Source of the DNA: Chlorops oryzae
Lineage: Eukaryota > Arthropoda > Insecta > Diptera > Chloropidae
Assembly: GCA_020466095.1 (NCBI GenBank)
Contig: CM035806.1
Span: forward strand, 3,357,863 to 3,421,862
DNA: 64,000 bases
Direction of reading: 5' to 3'
Shown: positions 48,166 through 59,532 of the stretch, in pieces
Layout: each line of letters begins with the position of its first letter
Numbering within the stretch: position 1 is the first letter of the stretch
Position numbers and translations under genes: made by a program
Notes under the pieces: generated by a model
Database searches by the model: none
Told to the model about the DNA's origin: nothing
The model's input: only the letters and a program-made list of their open reading frames with translations

Positions 48166-48614
48166 TATTAACGTTTAATATCAAATGTTCTGAATTGGCC
48201 CCGTTTTCTCCGATTCTGCACCAGTTCAAACGCGAGTGTCGATTTTCGAAGGACAACTCGGTGTTAAATTTGCCAGTTCACTTGTATTGGCGAGGAAATT
48301 ATTAGCGAGTAGTACTGTTGATTTAAGGAGCTGCTGAAAAGTACTTCTGCTCAAGATAAATTTTCTGCAGGGGCATGTTCATATACCTATGTGTATATTA
48401 AATATTCCACGCCAATCCCAGTAGGAAATGTCATCAATCCGTAATTATCGGGCAGATTTCGAGGTCGAATGCATGATATCCCGATGGAAATTTTGTATGC
48501 TTTGCAATTTTAACATCGACTTAACTGTTACGTCACCCGTGACATTGTCATCATAGCGTCGTCTATGCATTGTGATCATTTTTCTTAATCGTTAATGATT
48601 CCACGCATTTTTAA

Positions 48615-48690
48615 GAAGGGATTCGAACCCGCAACCGCTATTTATCCGCTGCAAACGCCCGTGTAATGGAAATCGAGTAAGCTACTGAAA
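48615..48690 (-). repeat. tRNA-like SINE head
   Basis: The minus strand contains GCGGGTTCGAATCCC, a perfect B-box, with an upstream GTAGCTTACTCGATTTCC in the A-box position. Confidence 0.5.
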
Positions 48691-49429
48691 TTTTCATGCA
48701 CAGAATGAGAATGAGTACGAGAACAATCGATGTGAATAGCTGCCTTCTACGATGTCGCCTATGTACCTATGTATATGTCATCGATGACGGAACGAATTTC
48801 AATGTCATGCAGTATTTTTATTTGATTTTTTGGTTTACATTCTGTGAGTAAAACGGGTGCTCCCTTGAATATCAATTTCAGTTCCTCGTTCACAGAATTT
48901 TTGTTCTGGTAACATTTAGGCAATTTACTGAGTCTTCTAAAATCCTTTTTAAATATGGGTTACCCCAGCTAAAATGTGTATTTTAAGCTTTCAAAATGTT
49001 AGAAAACTCTGTGAATTGCCGAGTTGATAATTTCACAGAAATCGAGGAATTTTCATATTGATCTGAAGAACACTTCCATTTATAGCAGCGTCCGCAACGC
49101 CAACTCTTTCAAAAGGCTTTTTCTGGTCAATGAAAATTATCATTTCTATACCTGCCTGCGGCTTTCCCAACTTTTAATTCAAGTAACCAAAAACATTTTC
49201 ATTATAATTAAGTACGGGCAGGTTTGTTTTTTATATTTTATATTATATTAAAATACTAATATGAAAATACTTGCTTCGATAAGTAAAGAACGTCATACAT
49301 TAAATTGCGTCACGAGATCGATTGCTGACTATTGAGTGAAGTGAGACCTTTCATATAATTGTAGGGCAGTTTTGTTATTACTTTTTTTTCAATATACAAT
49401 AACAAAATGAGAATAAAATTGCGATGAAT

Positions 49430-50278
49430 TAGAGAGACGGTCAAAGACAGAGAGCAGGAGACCCCATTGCTGTATTAAGTGTGAGCAGTGAGAGTTAGAG
49501 GAGAGTGAGTATTAGAATAAAGATACAGGAGAGAGTGAGGGAGAGTAAGTGGAGATGAGAGAGGAGGTAGAAAGGAGAGGAGAGGAGAGAGGTGAGAGAG
49601 GGAGTGAGAGAGGGAGAGGAGAGAGGAGGTGAGAGAGGGAGAGGAGAGAAGGGAGAGTGAGAGAGGGAGAGTGAGAGGAGAGGGAGAGAGGAGGGAGAGA
49701 GAGGGAGAGAGAGAGGAGAGAGAGAGAGAGGAGAGAGAGAGAGGAGAGGAGAGAGGGAGAGAGGGAGAGAGAGGGAGAGAGAGAGGGAGAGAGAGGAGAG
49801 AGGAGAGAGGAGAGAGGGAGGAGAGGGAGAGAGGAGAGGGAGAAGAGAGGGAGAGAGAGGGAGAGGAGAGAGGGGAGAGGGAGAGGGAGGAGAGAGGGAG
49901 AGAGAGGAGAGAGAGAGGAGAGGGAGAGAGAGGGAGAGAGAGGGAGAGAGAGGAAGAGAGAGAGAGGGAGAGAGAGGGAGAGAGAGAGGAGAGAGAGGGA
50001 GAGAGGGAGAGAGAGGGAGAGAGAGGAGAGGGAGGGAGGAGAGAGTGAGAGTGAGAGTGAGAGTAGAGAGTGAGAGTGAGGAGAGAGGTGAGGAGAGTGG
50101 AGAGGAGAGTGAGAGTGAGAGTGAGAGGAGAGGAGAGGAGAGGAGAGTGGAGGAGAGTGAGAGGAGAGAGGAGAGTGAGAGTGAGAGGAGGGAGTGAGTG
50201 TGGGAGAGAGAGGGAGAGGGAGAAGGAGAGGGAGAGTGAGTGAGTGTGGGAGAGAGAGGGAGAGAGAGGGTGGAAATA
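49430..50278. repeat. Polypurine GAGAGGGA tract, about 0.85 kb
   Basis: Nearly uninterrupted G/A on the plus strand, mixing GAGAGA, GGGAGA and GAGAGT. Such tracts bind GAGA factor and can form triplex DNA. Arg/Glu-repeat ORFs inside it are artefacts. Confidence 0.9.
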
Positions 50279-50453
50279 AAAGTGTCAGACTTAGGAGTCT
50301 CTCTTAGGGGAATTGTTCGGATCTTCTTAAAACCTTAACTAATCTCCATTAGAAAAGCCTTAAAATTCTATAAATGGGATTCTAAATATTTCAAAGCATA
50401 CATCAAGGTGTTGAAATTAAATAGTCATAAATAGGGCAACAGAAAATATTAGC

Positions 50454-50695
50454 ATTCATCACCAAAAAGTAGGCATTAGAATATTTTAAAACCAATTAGA
50501 ATCATTTTAAGCCTTTTTGCCCTGATTAAGGCTTTAAAGATATTCGCACAACTTTCAAACCCCTTTCCTCAAGATGAGATTAAATGGGAAAACCTACGAG
50601 AACGAATAGATTTGTCACTATCGGAAATATTCGCAATATATAAATGCATACCTTTGAGTGCTGGATTTAATATTAAATATTTTCTGTTGCCGTAT
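50454..50695 (+). repeat. Dispersed repeat R2, copy 1
   Basis: CATCACCAAAAAGTAGGCATT..CCTACGAGAACGAATAGATTTG. Nearly identical to 58421-58650 and found inverted and more diverged at 54540-54800. Confidence 0.75.
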
Positions 50696-51467
50696 TTATA
50701 TGAATAAAAACAAATGTTTCTAGGTCCTTTCGAAAATTTTACAACATTTCTTTAGTACTGGCAACAAGTATAGTGCGGCTCATAAGCCTCAGCATCTGAT
50801 GTATACATTATTCCAATACATGAATGTGTATGTAAGTGTATTTTAAGTACGTTCTCCTCTATAGCAAAATCACTGACAGGTTGCTCACAAGACACATCAC
50901 ATCAAAGTTAAACAATCAATTCGAAAGTTTACAAGAGGCGGCCTTGTCGGGGCTCTGCTAAAAGTTTTGAACTTTCATGAAGTTTGAAGGAAAATAATAC
51001 TTTTTTTTTTTTTTTTTTATTTGAAATCCTCATCGTATTACAGCTCGAATATGATTTTTTCCATTTAAGGATCTTGATCGAAAATAAATTTTATTTGCTC
51101 AAAATGTTCATCATGCTCTGAAATTCCAAACAAACATACGATTATATGAATGTAATTTCGAAGTAAATTCCCGTTGCTTGACACGTTCAACAAATTCCCA
51201 TTGCAACCAACGAGAGACTCCGCACGAGTCAATATAGTATCTGTGAATTCTCATTATAGTTTCGCTTAGAAATCGGAAATTGCAAATCCGATGATGTATG
51301 AAATTAATTTCGAATTAAATTCGAAAATAGCCATTCCATTTGAAACTCAATATCAAACACAAATAATTGAGACTTGAGTTTCACGTTCTGTGATTTTAAG
51401 GATCTGGCCGGTGTTAATAATAATCAAGAATTATTTGAAAGGAAACTCAATTTTGAGAAATAATTAT

Positions 51468-52376
51468 ACACTGAGCGAAATTAACCATGATTTTTTTTTT
51501 TAATGCGCATTGTTATTCACAGTCCTTTTGATTTTCGAGCAGAACAAAAATTTCAAAAGAAAAATGGTTGAGTCAACAAAATTTTTGGTTGATTTAAAAG
51601 GAAATATGTTTAATTAAATTTCTTTACGTTCGGTATAATTCTCATTTGGTTTATAAAATATGACATATAAGATACGTATTCATCTTAGAACTTTTTAAAC
51701 ATTTCGAAAGCCATATAGAACTATAGCTGCAACTTGAGACAAATTTTGGAGCGTTATGGCATGATTTGGTGAAAAAGTTCAACTGTGGTGAACCACACCA
51801 TAAGTCCAGTATTGTGGTGAACCACGTAATAGAAAGTGTGGTGGACCACGTAATAGCTTTTGGCCGAAGTTGCAGCTATAGTTCTATATGGCGAAAGCAG
51901 TCACGACAATGGATTGACGAAATCGGATGAAGTCCATCCGATGGATATTTTTGGGGCTATGTTCAGCAGAAGGCTTTATGGCCATTTGCTTAAAACGTTA
52001 ATTAAATTTGTTTTGACATTTCTTCTTGTATATGTTAGGTATTTTAGAAAATTTTTTTTTTATTTTAAAAATTATCTTGTCATTTGAATTATGTCCGTGG
52101 TTAGTTCAACAATTTAAATTTAAATCCATTTTTGAAAATTAATCATTTCAATTCAACCTGAAATATGGTTGATTCAAAAGGAAAATTTTAATTTTTTTTA
52201 ACAAGAAAAATTGTTAAATTAAAAATATTCCTTGTTAAAGCCGTTTTGTATGCTTTTACTTTTGATTTAACCAGTTTTCTGGTTGACTTTTTTCTCTGTG
52301 TAAATTTGTGCCCTTTTCGCTTCTTTAGGCATTTGGGTACTACCGAGTCGTTAAAGGAACAATTTCGTTGAAGTCA
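51468..52376 (-). repeat. Dispersed repeat R3, inverse copy with insertion
   Basis: Starts ACACTGAGCGAAATTAACC and ends TTTTTTCTCTGTGTAAA, plus the extended flank. It is interrupted at 51712 by a 179-bp MITE. Confidence 0.8.
51712..51890. mobile_element. 179-bp hAT-like MITE nested in R3
   Basis: CATATAGAACTATAGCTGC and GCAGCTATAGTTCTATATG are inverted. The flanks TCGAAAGC and GCGAAAGC match at 7 of 8, and the intact R3 copy (GCGAAAGC at about 42790, inverse) confirms an 8-bp duplication. Three GTGGTGAACCAC-type palindromes lie inside. Confidence 0.82.
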
Positions 52377-53204
52377 TACAGTTTTCTGGTTGACTTTTTT
52401 CTCTGTGTATACATAGATACATAAATAGAAAATAATTCTTCTTCCTCCACTTCCACTTCGATTTCACTTCAATTATAAAATGACATAGAAAACACAAAAG
52501 CACGCAAAATAATTAAGAAATTTCACCTTTAAGAGGCTCTTCCATTCACTTCTCCGCTCTATTGTGTAACCTAACACTCAATTGGTGTAAGCCAAAGAAA
52601 ACGTATAAGTACAGAAGCACGCCTTATCGCCCCCCAGGCAAAAAGCAGAACAAATATAAATACCTATTTATGTACAGTATGTATAATTATCCATGCTGCT
52701 TGTGAAAGTGACGAGCCTGTTTCGTTAAAGCATTTACAAAACCAAAAAAAAAAATTATAAATAAAAACGACACCAAAAAAGAAGAGAAAACAAATTAAAG
52801 CAAGTTGAAGCGGTAACATTTTTTCACAAGAATACACCACCAGAAGGACGAATGTCATAGGTAAGCCACACACACACAGACGCGCAAAAAACATACTTGA
52901 TCATATTCATTTTCAGTTCAATTAATTAATTTAAAATAAATAATTCTCACATATTTCGGACTCGCTTTTTTTTTTTTTAGTCTAGACCCAGAAAACATAT
53001 TCGGAGTGCTCAGAAATATGAGTCCGAAATGAGTTAGAAATATGAATGTATGTATTTAGGGTGCTCCCTCAGATGCCGAAAAAGTTGCCGGGCTACCTCG
53101 CCATTCGGTTCTACTACCTAAAAAAAACAAAATGAACTGGAAACTAAATTTAAAAAAAAAAACCTTTGGTTCGTTTTTTAGATAGCCGATAGAACCGAAT
53201 GGCA

Positions 53205-53480
53205 ACTTTCAAAGGGTCTGGCGGATTACGCAAAGGGATGCGGCATCATGAAAGGTAATTTTTAAATTTTGTTGATTTTTCGATAGGGCGCCATCTAAAA
53301 ACACTGTGGAGACTACTTTTTAGATTTTCATTTTGAACGGTCCTTGAAATATCCTGGAAAATCCTCTTTTAATAAGGCTTTTTTCAAAATTTTATATCTC
53401 AACAACCAATTGAGATAGAGAGACGATTTAAGCAGATTCTGTTAGATAATAAAACGAGGAAGCTAAAAAAAATTTGAACA
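53205..53480 (-). repeat. Dispersed repeat R1, partial copy 3
   Basis: CAAAGGGTCTGGCGG..GGATGCGGCATCATGAAAGG..AACACTGTGGAGAC, ending in CGAGGAAGCTAAAAAAAATTTG. It corresponds to the second half of copy 1. Confidence 0.7.
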
Positions 53481-54261
53481 AAATTTTTTAAAAAGGTAAT
53501 ATTATAACATTTATTAAAACATACCAAAACTAATAATATTTTCATATCGCTCGTTAAAAGGTAATTGTAAATTTTCGAATAATGCTTGAACATGCTCGTT
53601 CTTGTTCCACGGCATTATATAGATTGAAGTTCTTGAGCATTTTTCTTTAATTTAAGCCAATTTTTATGGAACCCCCTAAGGAGGGATAGAGTGGGTATGT
53701 TTGAAGAAAATATTGGTAAAAAAAAATGGATCGGTCATATATATCATCCCTAGGAGGGGTTTGACGTAGTGACAGCCTTTTGTATAATTGTGATAAAAAT
53801 TAAGGTAACTTTTGTATGGGTGACCCCTAAGGTAGTGAATAGGTCAGTATGTTGAAAAAATGTTAGTGACAATTATGGGTACAAAAACATTTGACTCCTC
53901 ATAGGGCAATCTTAAGTTAGAACAGTGGGGGGCAAACATCATAAAAAAAATATTTTGTATGGGAGCCTTAAAGAGTGGAGAAAAGGTTGTTGGAGAATAT
54001 TGGGAATAAAAAAAAACGGAGATTGGTCCTGCATTTGACCCCTCTAGGAGCGACTCTGCTTTACATTTATACTTCAAAAATTTGGAAAAAAAATAAAAAA
54101 TTGTAATTTTTTCAAATAACTTGTGCGTGACATTTTTTTTTTATCAAATAACCTTAATTAGCTGATTTTATTAAGAGATCATTTAAATAAATAGTTCATT
54201 TACATAATACAGAAATTTTTGAGCGAAAACAGACCCTTTAAAGATCACCCTAGTAATTATA

Positions 54262-54486
54262 TGTTGGAGTGGCTGCCACTTAGTCCGTTTATCGGCACGT
54301 TTTTAAAACCACGAGGGGTTTTTTTCTTGTGTTTGTGTAAGTGTGCATGTCTTCTTATGTAGTGTGCGCCCCTAACATGCGATTTTTTGAAAAACCAGTG
54401 TCAGTGTCCTTTTCGCTTATGCCGGGAATCGAACCTCAGACCACGAGATCAAGAGCATAGCACACAGCCGCTACGCTATCCCATAT
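54262..54486 (-). repeat. tRNA-derived SINE, full family member
   Basis: The minus-strand A-box TAGCGTAGCGG and B-box GGTTCGATTCC are both intact. The tail GTGGCAGCCAC matches the 3039-3252 SINE. No exact target duplication was found. Confidence 0.75.
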
Positions 54487-54539
54487 CCACTAGAAATATG
54501 AAGGAAATAAGAAAAATCAAACAAAATTCAATTTCGGCT

Positions 54540-54800
54540 TTAAACTTATAAATTCAGCACCCAAAGGTATGCATTTAAATATTCCGAATATTTTTCGATA
54601 ATGACAAATCTATTCGTTCTCGTAGGTTTGCCCATTGAATCTCATCTTGAGGAAGGGTTTTTGAAAGTTGTGCGGATGCCTTTAAAGCCTTAACCAGAGA
54701 CCCCGTTTATAAAGGCTTAAAATGATATTAATTGATTTGAAAATATTCTAATACCTTCAGGTGTTGAATTGAAATATTTTCTATTTCCCTACTAATTGTA
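54540..54800 (-). repeat. Dispersed repeat R2, inverse copy
   Basis: CAAATCTATTCGTTCTCGTAGG..CTCATCTTGAGGAAGGG mirrors 50454-50695. The outer text TTCAGCACCCAAAGGTATGC also matches. Confidence 0.65.
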
Positions 54801-55801
54801 AATAAAGAATTGTTTTTTTTTTTCATTTAAGAATGACAATCGCACAAGTTTGGATACTTTTAAAAGGGCAAAGCTTGGTTCAGCATACCATATCCCTGTT
54901 ATACTGAATATTTCCTTATAAAAAAATAATTTAATTTATTAACTTACCTGCAAAATTTTCTAGAAACCACTACATACCAAAAGAATGAGCTTTGAAACGT
55001 ACATCATTGGCCGAAGAAAAAAAGGTCTACCCTTAAGATTCGGGCTTCAACTAACAACGCCATGGGGGATTTTCAAGCATAAGAAAAATTAATACTCCGT
55101 TCGAATGATGATTCAAGGACTTTTGAAACAGGCAAAGATCCTAAATATAATAAGTGATTGGATTCGTCTCTCTTGTATAAGGCAATAAGCCTTATATGTC
55201 TGAATTGAGGTTAGGCCTATAGAAAATTCACCGGTCGCTCTTGTGGCCCTTAAAAAAATAATAAATTAATTAATTAAATTAGGTAACTCAAAAAAAAAAA
55301 GGCGCTATGCTGAAAATTTACTTCACTTGTTTCTTTTTATTACCATTTTCATTGATTTTTTTTTTTTTTTTCTTTTGTGAACGATTTTGGGCAAAAGAGT
55401 GGGGGGAAAATCTGGATATCGAAAATTACAAGAAATTTTCGTCTCCCTAAAAAGGTAGGCGCTCTCAATGATTCGCTTTTTATAAAAACGTTGAGCTCTG
55501 CAGAGAAACTTTACGTATTAAATTTTATTGATTTTGTTTTCTTTCTCTCAAGTGGCACTTTCAATTATGGCTAATCTACTTTCCTTCAATTGCGAATCAA
55601 GTCAAGTAAACAATAATTTCAAATACGTTAAACTTTATCAAAAAGGCAAGAAAAAATTTTGTGCTCATTGAATCGTTAAAAATTGAATAGAAAATCCGAA
55701 ATTGTCAGAAAATTCGAATTGATTGGCAGCATTTTTCCGCTCGATTTTCTTTAAGCTAGGCATTTTTCATAAATAGTTTGAAATTTTTTCATCATTATTA
55801 T

Positions 55802-56389
55802 TATGCCTCGGAATTTGAATATGTAAAAAAATGAAAAGAAAAAAATTCAAAAAAAATATTCAAAAAAATTCAAACAAAAATTCAAAAAATTCAAAATATT
55901 CACGAAATTCAAAAAATTCAAAAAATTCAAAAAATATTCAAACAAAAATGCAAAGAATTCAAAAAATTCAAAAAATTCAAAAAACCCAAAAAAATTCACA
56001 AAATTCAAAAAATTCACAAAATTCAAAAAATTTGAAAAATTCACAGTCAAAAATTCCAAATCAGTTCGATTTAGGACCGTTTTCTCATCATTTTTGAACT
56101 GTAAATTAAATTATCCTCATGATAATTTCATACAAATTTGATTAATAAGTCAAAGAAATTGAAATTTAACTGGCAGATAGAGCTTAAAAGTAGGATGAGA
56201 AAACGGCCCTTAGTATGCCTATTAAAATGTTGAATTGTTAAATTAACAAAAAAAAGCCTACTTCAGTGAATAAAATATGCAAAAAGCACAGTTAAATGCA
56301 AAAAAAATTCAAAAAATTCAAAAAAATTCAAAATATTCAATAAATTCAAATAATTTAAAAAAATAGAAATATTCAAAATCCGAGCTCTA
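55802..56389 (+). mobile_element. ATTCAAAAA-bearing MITE, copy 4 (with nested R4)
   Basis: TATGCCTCGGAATTTGAATATG to CAAAATCCGAGCTCTA, flanked by exact ATTATTAT (55794-55801 and 56390-56397). The core AGTTCGATTTAG|TATGCC is split by an R4 element. Confidence 0.85.
56073..56214. mobile_element. Element R4, uninterrupted copy
   Basis: GGACCGTTTTCTCATC and GATGAGAAAACGGCCC are inverted. It is inserted in the core of the surrounding MITE, with TA repeated at the junctions by comparison with CGATTTAGTATG in the other copies. Confidence 0.78.
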
Positions 56390-56719
56390 ATTATTATTAA
56401 TATTTTTCCTTTTTTTTTCATTCTTGATTCGTAGAGTTTAGAAATAAAATTGTAATCTTCTTTTTTTTTCAGAATGGCACGTTCTTGGCGTAGATACTCC
56501 AATCGGAAACATGGTCATCAAAATAAAGAGTAAAGTAAATGAATAGATATGGTATAGTTTCCAATAGTCCTGGAGTTCGATTAACTGCGCTTTTGATTTG
56601 AACTGGTTCCATACGTTTTGCCGTGTTGAATATTTGTTGAAATGACAGCGCTTTTGGAAACCAGGAATAAAGAATGAATGTATTTTATACAGAACGCACC
56701 TACGTACATACATCTGTTT

Positions 56720-56858
56720 AGCGAGATATTATTCGATCGAGACGGAGACGATTGACGTTTATACTAACGGGAATGCAATAACGATTGTCACATCGTGAGT
56801 GACCCGAACCACAAAAGAACTACGAACAGCGAGCGGTGAGCGATGCGAGAAAAGCAGG
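56720..56858 (+). other. Possible orphan 5' exon with splice donor
   Basis: A repeat-free, GC-richer stretch containing GAGACGGAGACG (DPE-like) ends at GCAGG|GTAAGTAAG, a strong donor. No partner acceptor or Inr was identified. Confidence 0.25.
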
Positions 56859-56946
56859 GTAAGTAAGAAATGATAATAGTTTGAATGATCTATGCTGGGT
56901 GAATAATTTGGAGCATACTTAAAGGCGAATTTTTTATTGTTATTAC

Positions 56947-57031
56947 TAGAGCTCGGATTTTGAATTTTTTTGAATATTTTTTGGAATTTTTTTTTTCATT
57001 TTTTTACATATTCAAATTCCGAGGCATAGTT
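56947..57031 (-). mobile_element. ATTCAAAAA-type MITE, minimal copy 5
   Basis: Only about 82 bp: TAGAGCTCGGATTTTG at the left and CAAATTCCGAGGCATA at the right, with almost no interior. GTTATTAC flanks it (56939-56946 and 57032-57039), with three filler bases. Confidence 0.75.
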
Positions 57032-57094
57032 GTTATTACACATGTAATGTGGTTTGTTTCAAAACACACGCATATATATTTGTACTCACCTTAA

Positions 57095-57314
57095 CCCTCA
57101 TTCGTCCCTGAAATTTTCTATCGAATTTGGACTGCTGAACTACAGAACTGAACTGAAGTTCTAGTGAAAAATTCCAAGTGAAACTAAAATCTAGATTTTT
57201 AGGAGTAAAAAAACACCAAGTAAAGAAATCTTGGATAGGTCGGAGCCGAACATATAAATAAATCGATTTAAAATTTGAATAGGGTCAGTTTTGATCCTAA
57301 AGGACGAATGCGGG
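57095..57314. mobile_element. piggyBac-type MITE, second family
   Basis: CCCTCATTCGTCC and GGACGAATGCGGG are inverted, each flanked by TTAA (57091-57094 and 57315-57318). The terminal CCC and TTAA duplication fit piggyBac. The internal sequence differs from the 37.7-kb element. Confidence 0.8.
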
Positions 57315-57389
57315 TTAAGAAGAGTATTATGGAATTTTACGGATCATGTAAAACCTGGAACTAAGTTCCACAAGGCAAATTCTCATAGA

Positions 57390-57646
57390 CAGGGCTCGGA
57401 TTTTTTTGACTTTTATAAATTTAAAACATACTTTATGGAGTATAAATTTTGTTCAATCTCACATAAAGTTCAGATTTAAATCGATTTTTAGCTTCAATAA
57501 AAATTTTTTGAAGTTGGAAAAACGGTTTGAAGTTCAACTTTGCTAAACTTATTCGCAAAATGTGTTGGTAAGAAGAAGAAAAAAAAAACATTTTGCCCCA
57601 TAAAGTATGCCTTATATTTATAAAGGTTAACCAAAACCGAGCCCTG
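57390..57646. mobile_element. hAT-like MITE (CAGGGCTCGG family), copy F
   Basis: CAGGGCTCGGATTTTTTTG to CCAAAACCGAGCCCTG. The flanks CTCATAGA and CTCATAAA match at 7 of 8. Confidence 0.85.
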
Positions 57647-57668
57647 CTCATAAATAAATAAAAATAAA

Positions 57669-58409
57669 CAGGGTGTTCCATACTCAATAGATCAAAGAAA
57701 GAGGTGGTGATAGGATGGGGGCGGAAGGTCCAGACGGACCAAAAATCGTATGGGAAGGGGGGGTCGCAAATGCACCCCTGAGGAGTTACATGCAAAAAAC
57801 AATATTTTGGTTTTTTCACTGGTCCTCCTCACTTAGAGGCCGTAAATTCAAAATCACATATGATATGAAAAGCTTGGCGGCTTTCTGTTATCACTGCATA
57901 CTACGATTTTAAATAATTCAACTCCGTTTTCTCTGGTACTTCCATCTAAGCCTAAAATAGTGTAATTTTGGCTTTTAAAGTGATTTAATTCAAAAGAAAT
58001 ACGATCGAGCCTCTCTTTTTTTTAATCTTTTTGAAAAATTTTAGTTTTTCTCTTCAATTTGATACCATGGCTGCTAAAAAAAAAAAATTTCCCAATCAAT
58101 GAAAAACTAAGGTTTGAAAATAATTATTTTGAATTTTTGACTCCCAGAAAAGTTATTTTAATCAAATTTATTGAGCACACTTTTAGGCAGCATGAGAAAA
58201 AGAAAAATCTAAGAAATTTAAAAATTTCTGAATAGTGTTTTAGTTTTACATATCCGCCTAAAAGTATGCTCACCAATTTGGTCGAATTCTTTCCGCGCCT
58301 CTAGCTCCTTACGAGTGCAAGATGAGCCCCCCTTTCCATACAATTTTTTGCTTATATGGGTTCCCCCTATCACCTCCTTTTTTTCGATCCATTGAGTATG
58401 GAACACCCT
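57669..58409. mobile_element. AGGGTGTTCCATACTC inverted-repeat element
   Basis: AGGGTGTTCCATACTCAAT and ATTGAGTATGGAACACCCT are inverted and continue through GAGGTGGTGATAGG/CCTATCACCTCC, giving arms of about 45 bp. A solo GGAACACCCTGAG end is near 46581. No target duplication is clear. Confidence 0.7.
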
Positions 58410-58420
58410 ATATATTAAAA

Positions 58421-58650
58421 TTCATCACCAAAAAGTAGGCATTAGAATATTATAAAACCAATTAGAATCATTTTAAGCCTTTTCGCCCTGATTAAGGCTT
58501 TAAAGATATCCGCAAAACTTTCAAAAACCCTTCTTCAAGATGAGATTAAATGGGAAAACCTACGAGAACGAATAGATTTGTTATTATCGGAAATATTCGG
58601 AATATTTAAATGTATACCTTTCGGTGTTGAGTTTAAACATTTTCTGTTGA
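58421..58650 (+). repeat. Dispersed repeat R2, copy 3
   Basis: Nearly identical to 50454-50640 across CATCACCAAAAAGTAGGC to GAACGAATAGATTTG. Confidence 0.75.
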
Positions 58651-59532
58651 CCTAACAATTAGCATACAAAGAGCAGCGGGAAAGATTTATTATTCAACAC
58701 CTAAAAGCATGCATATGAACGAAGTGTTTTCGGAGTGCTCCGAACAGGAGTGTAAAAGGACTCCTAAAGTAACTCTTCGAAGTGTAGGGCTTTTGCCAAG
58801 GCCTAAAAAAAAAATACCGTCTAGGAGAATTTAGGGAGACTAAACAAGTAATATTTTTTTTTGCATACTTTTGGGTGCTGAATTTAAATAATTTCGATTA
58901 CCGTATTGAGGAGTACTGCTATCAGAAGAAGGATCTTAATGAACGCAATGGATAAAAATCAAATAAAATCAAGACAAAATAAGCGATTACGAAGTTTCCA
59001 TTATGAATTTCGTTGTTGTGGAAGCGAAACGTTGCCTTGAAACGACTCGCAATGTCCTATTATTGTCTGATAGTGCTGTCAACATCATATAACTTCCTGC
59101 TGCGTCTTAACGATAACTTAAAACTTTAACGTAGGCACACACACACACATATGTACCTACAAAAATATGCTCACATGTATTGTTGATGTGTGGCCATTGT
59201 GTTCTCCTCCGACATTCGGAGATGTCTTTATTTTCTTTCATTTTCTTCCCATGAATATGATAATTTTAGCACCTTGGGTAATAATAATGCTGCCATTGTT
59301 GACTACATGTGGTATTGTATGACAATAAGGCAATCAATCTATGTGTCGGAAAATGTGCAATTCAATTCATTGCAAAACAGCCAAACAGAGGCGTTCCATA
59401 CAACGAACATATCGCAACCCTTTTTTGATTAAAATCAAAACCAAAAAAAAAAAAAAGGACTAATCTACAAATAATTGCCCACGGCCTTTCTCCTCAGACA
59501 TTGGTACGTAGGTACTTGACTTTTTTATTTAC

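Larger units (their letters stand above)
44251..49429. other. Other gene-less DNA between listed repeats, 44.2-49.4 kb
   Basis: Outside the R1-related block and SINEs I see only A/T runs, TATG microsatellites (46594-46610) and pieces of the GGAGTC/TTTGCTGGG satellite-like text (45930-46075). No exon or RNA gene can be supported. Confidence 0.4.

Noticed and set aside
49629..50048. 139-aa Arg/Glu/Gly-repeat ORF
   Set aside because: Lies wholly in a purine tract; a composition artefact.
57083..57200. Minus-strand 5' exon with donor AAG|GTGAGT at 57089
   Set aside because: The junction coincides with the TTAA edge of a piggyBac-type MITE (57091-57318), so the exon body is transposon sequence.
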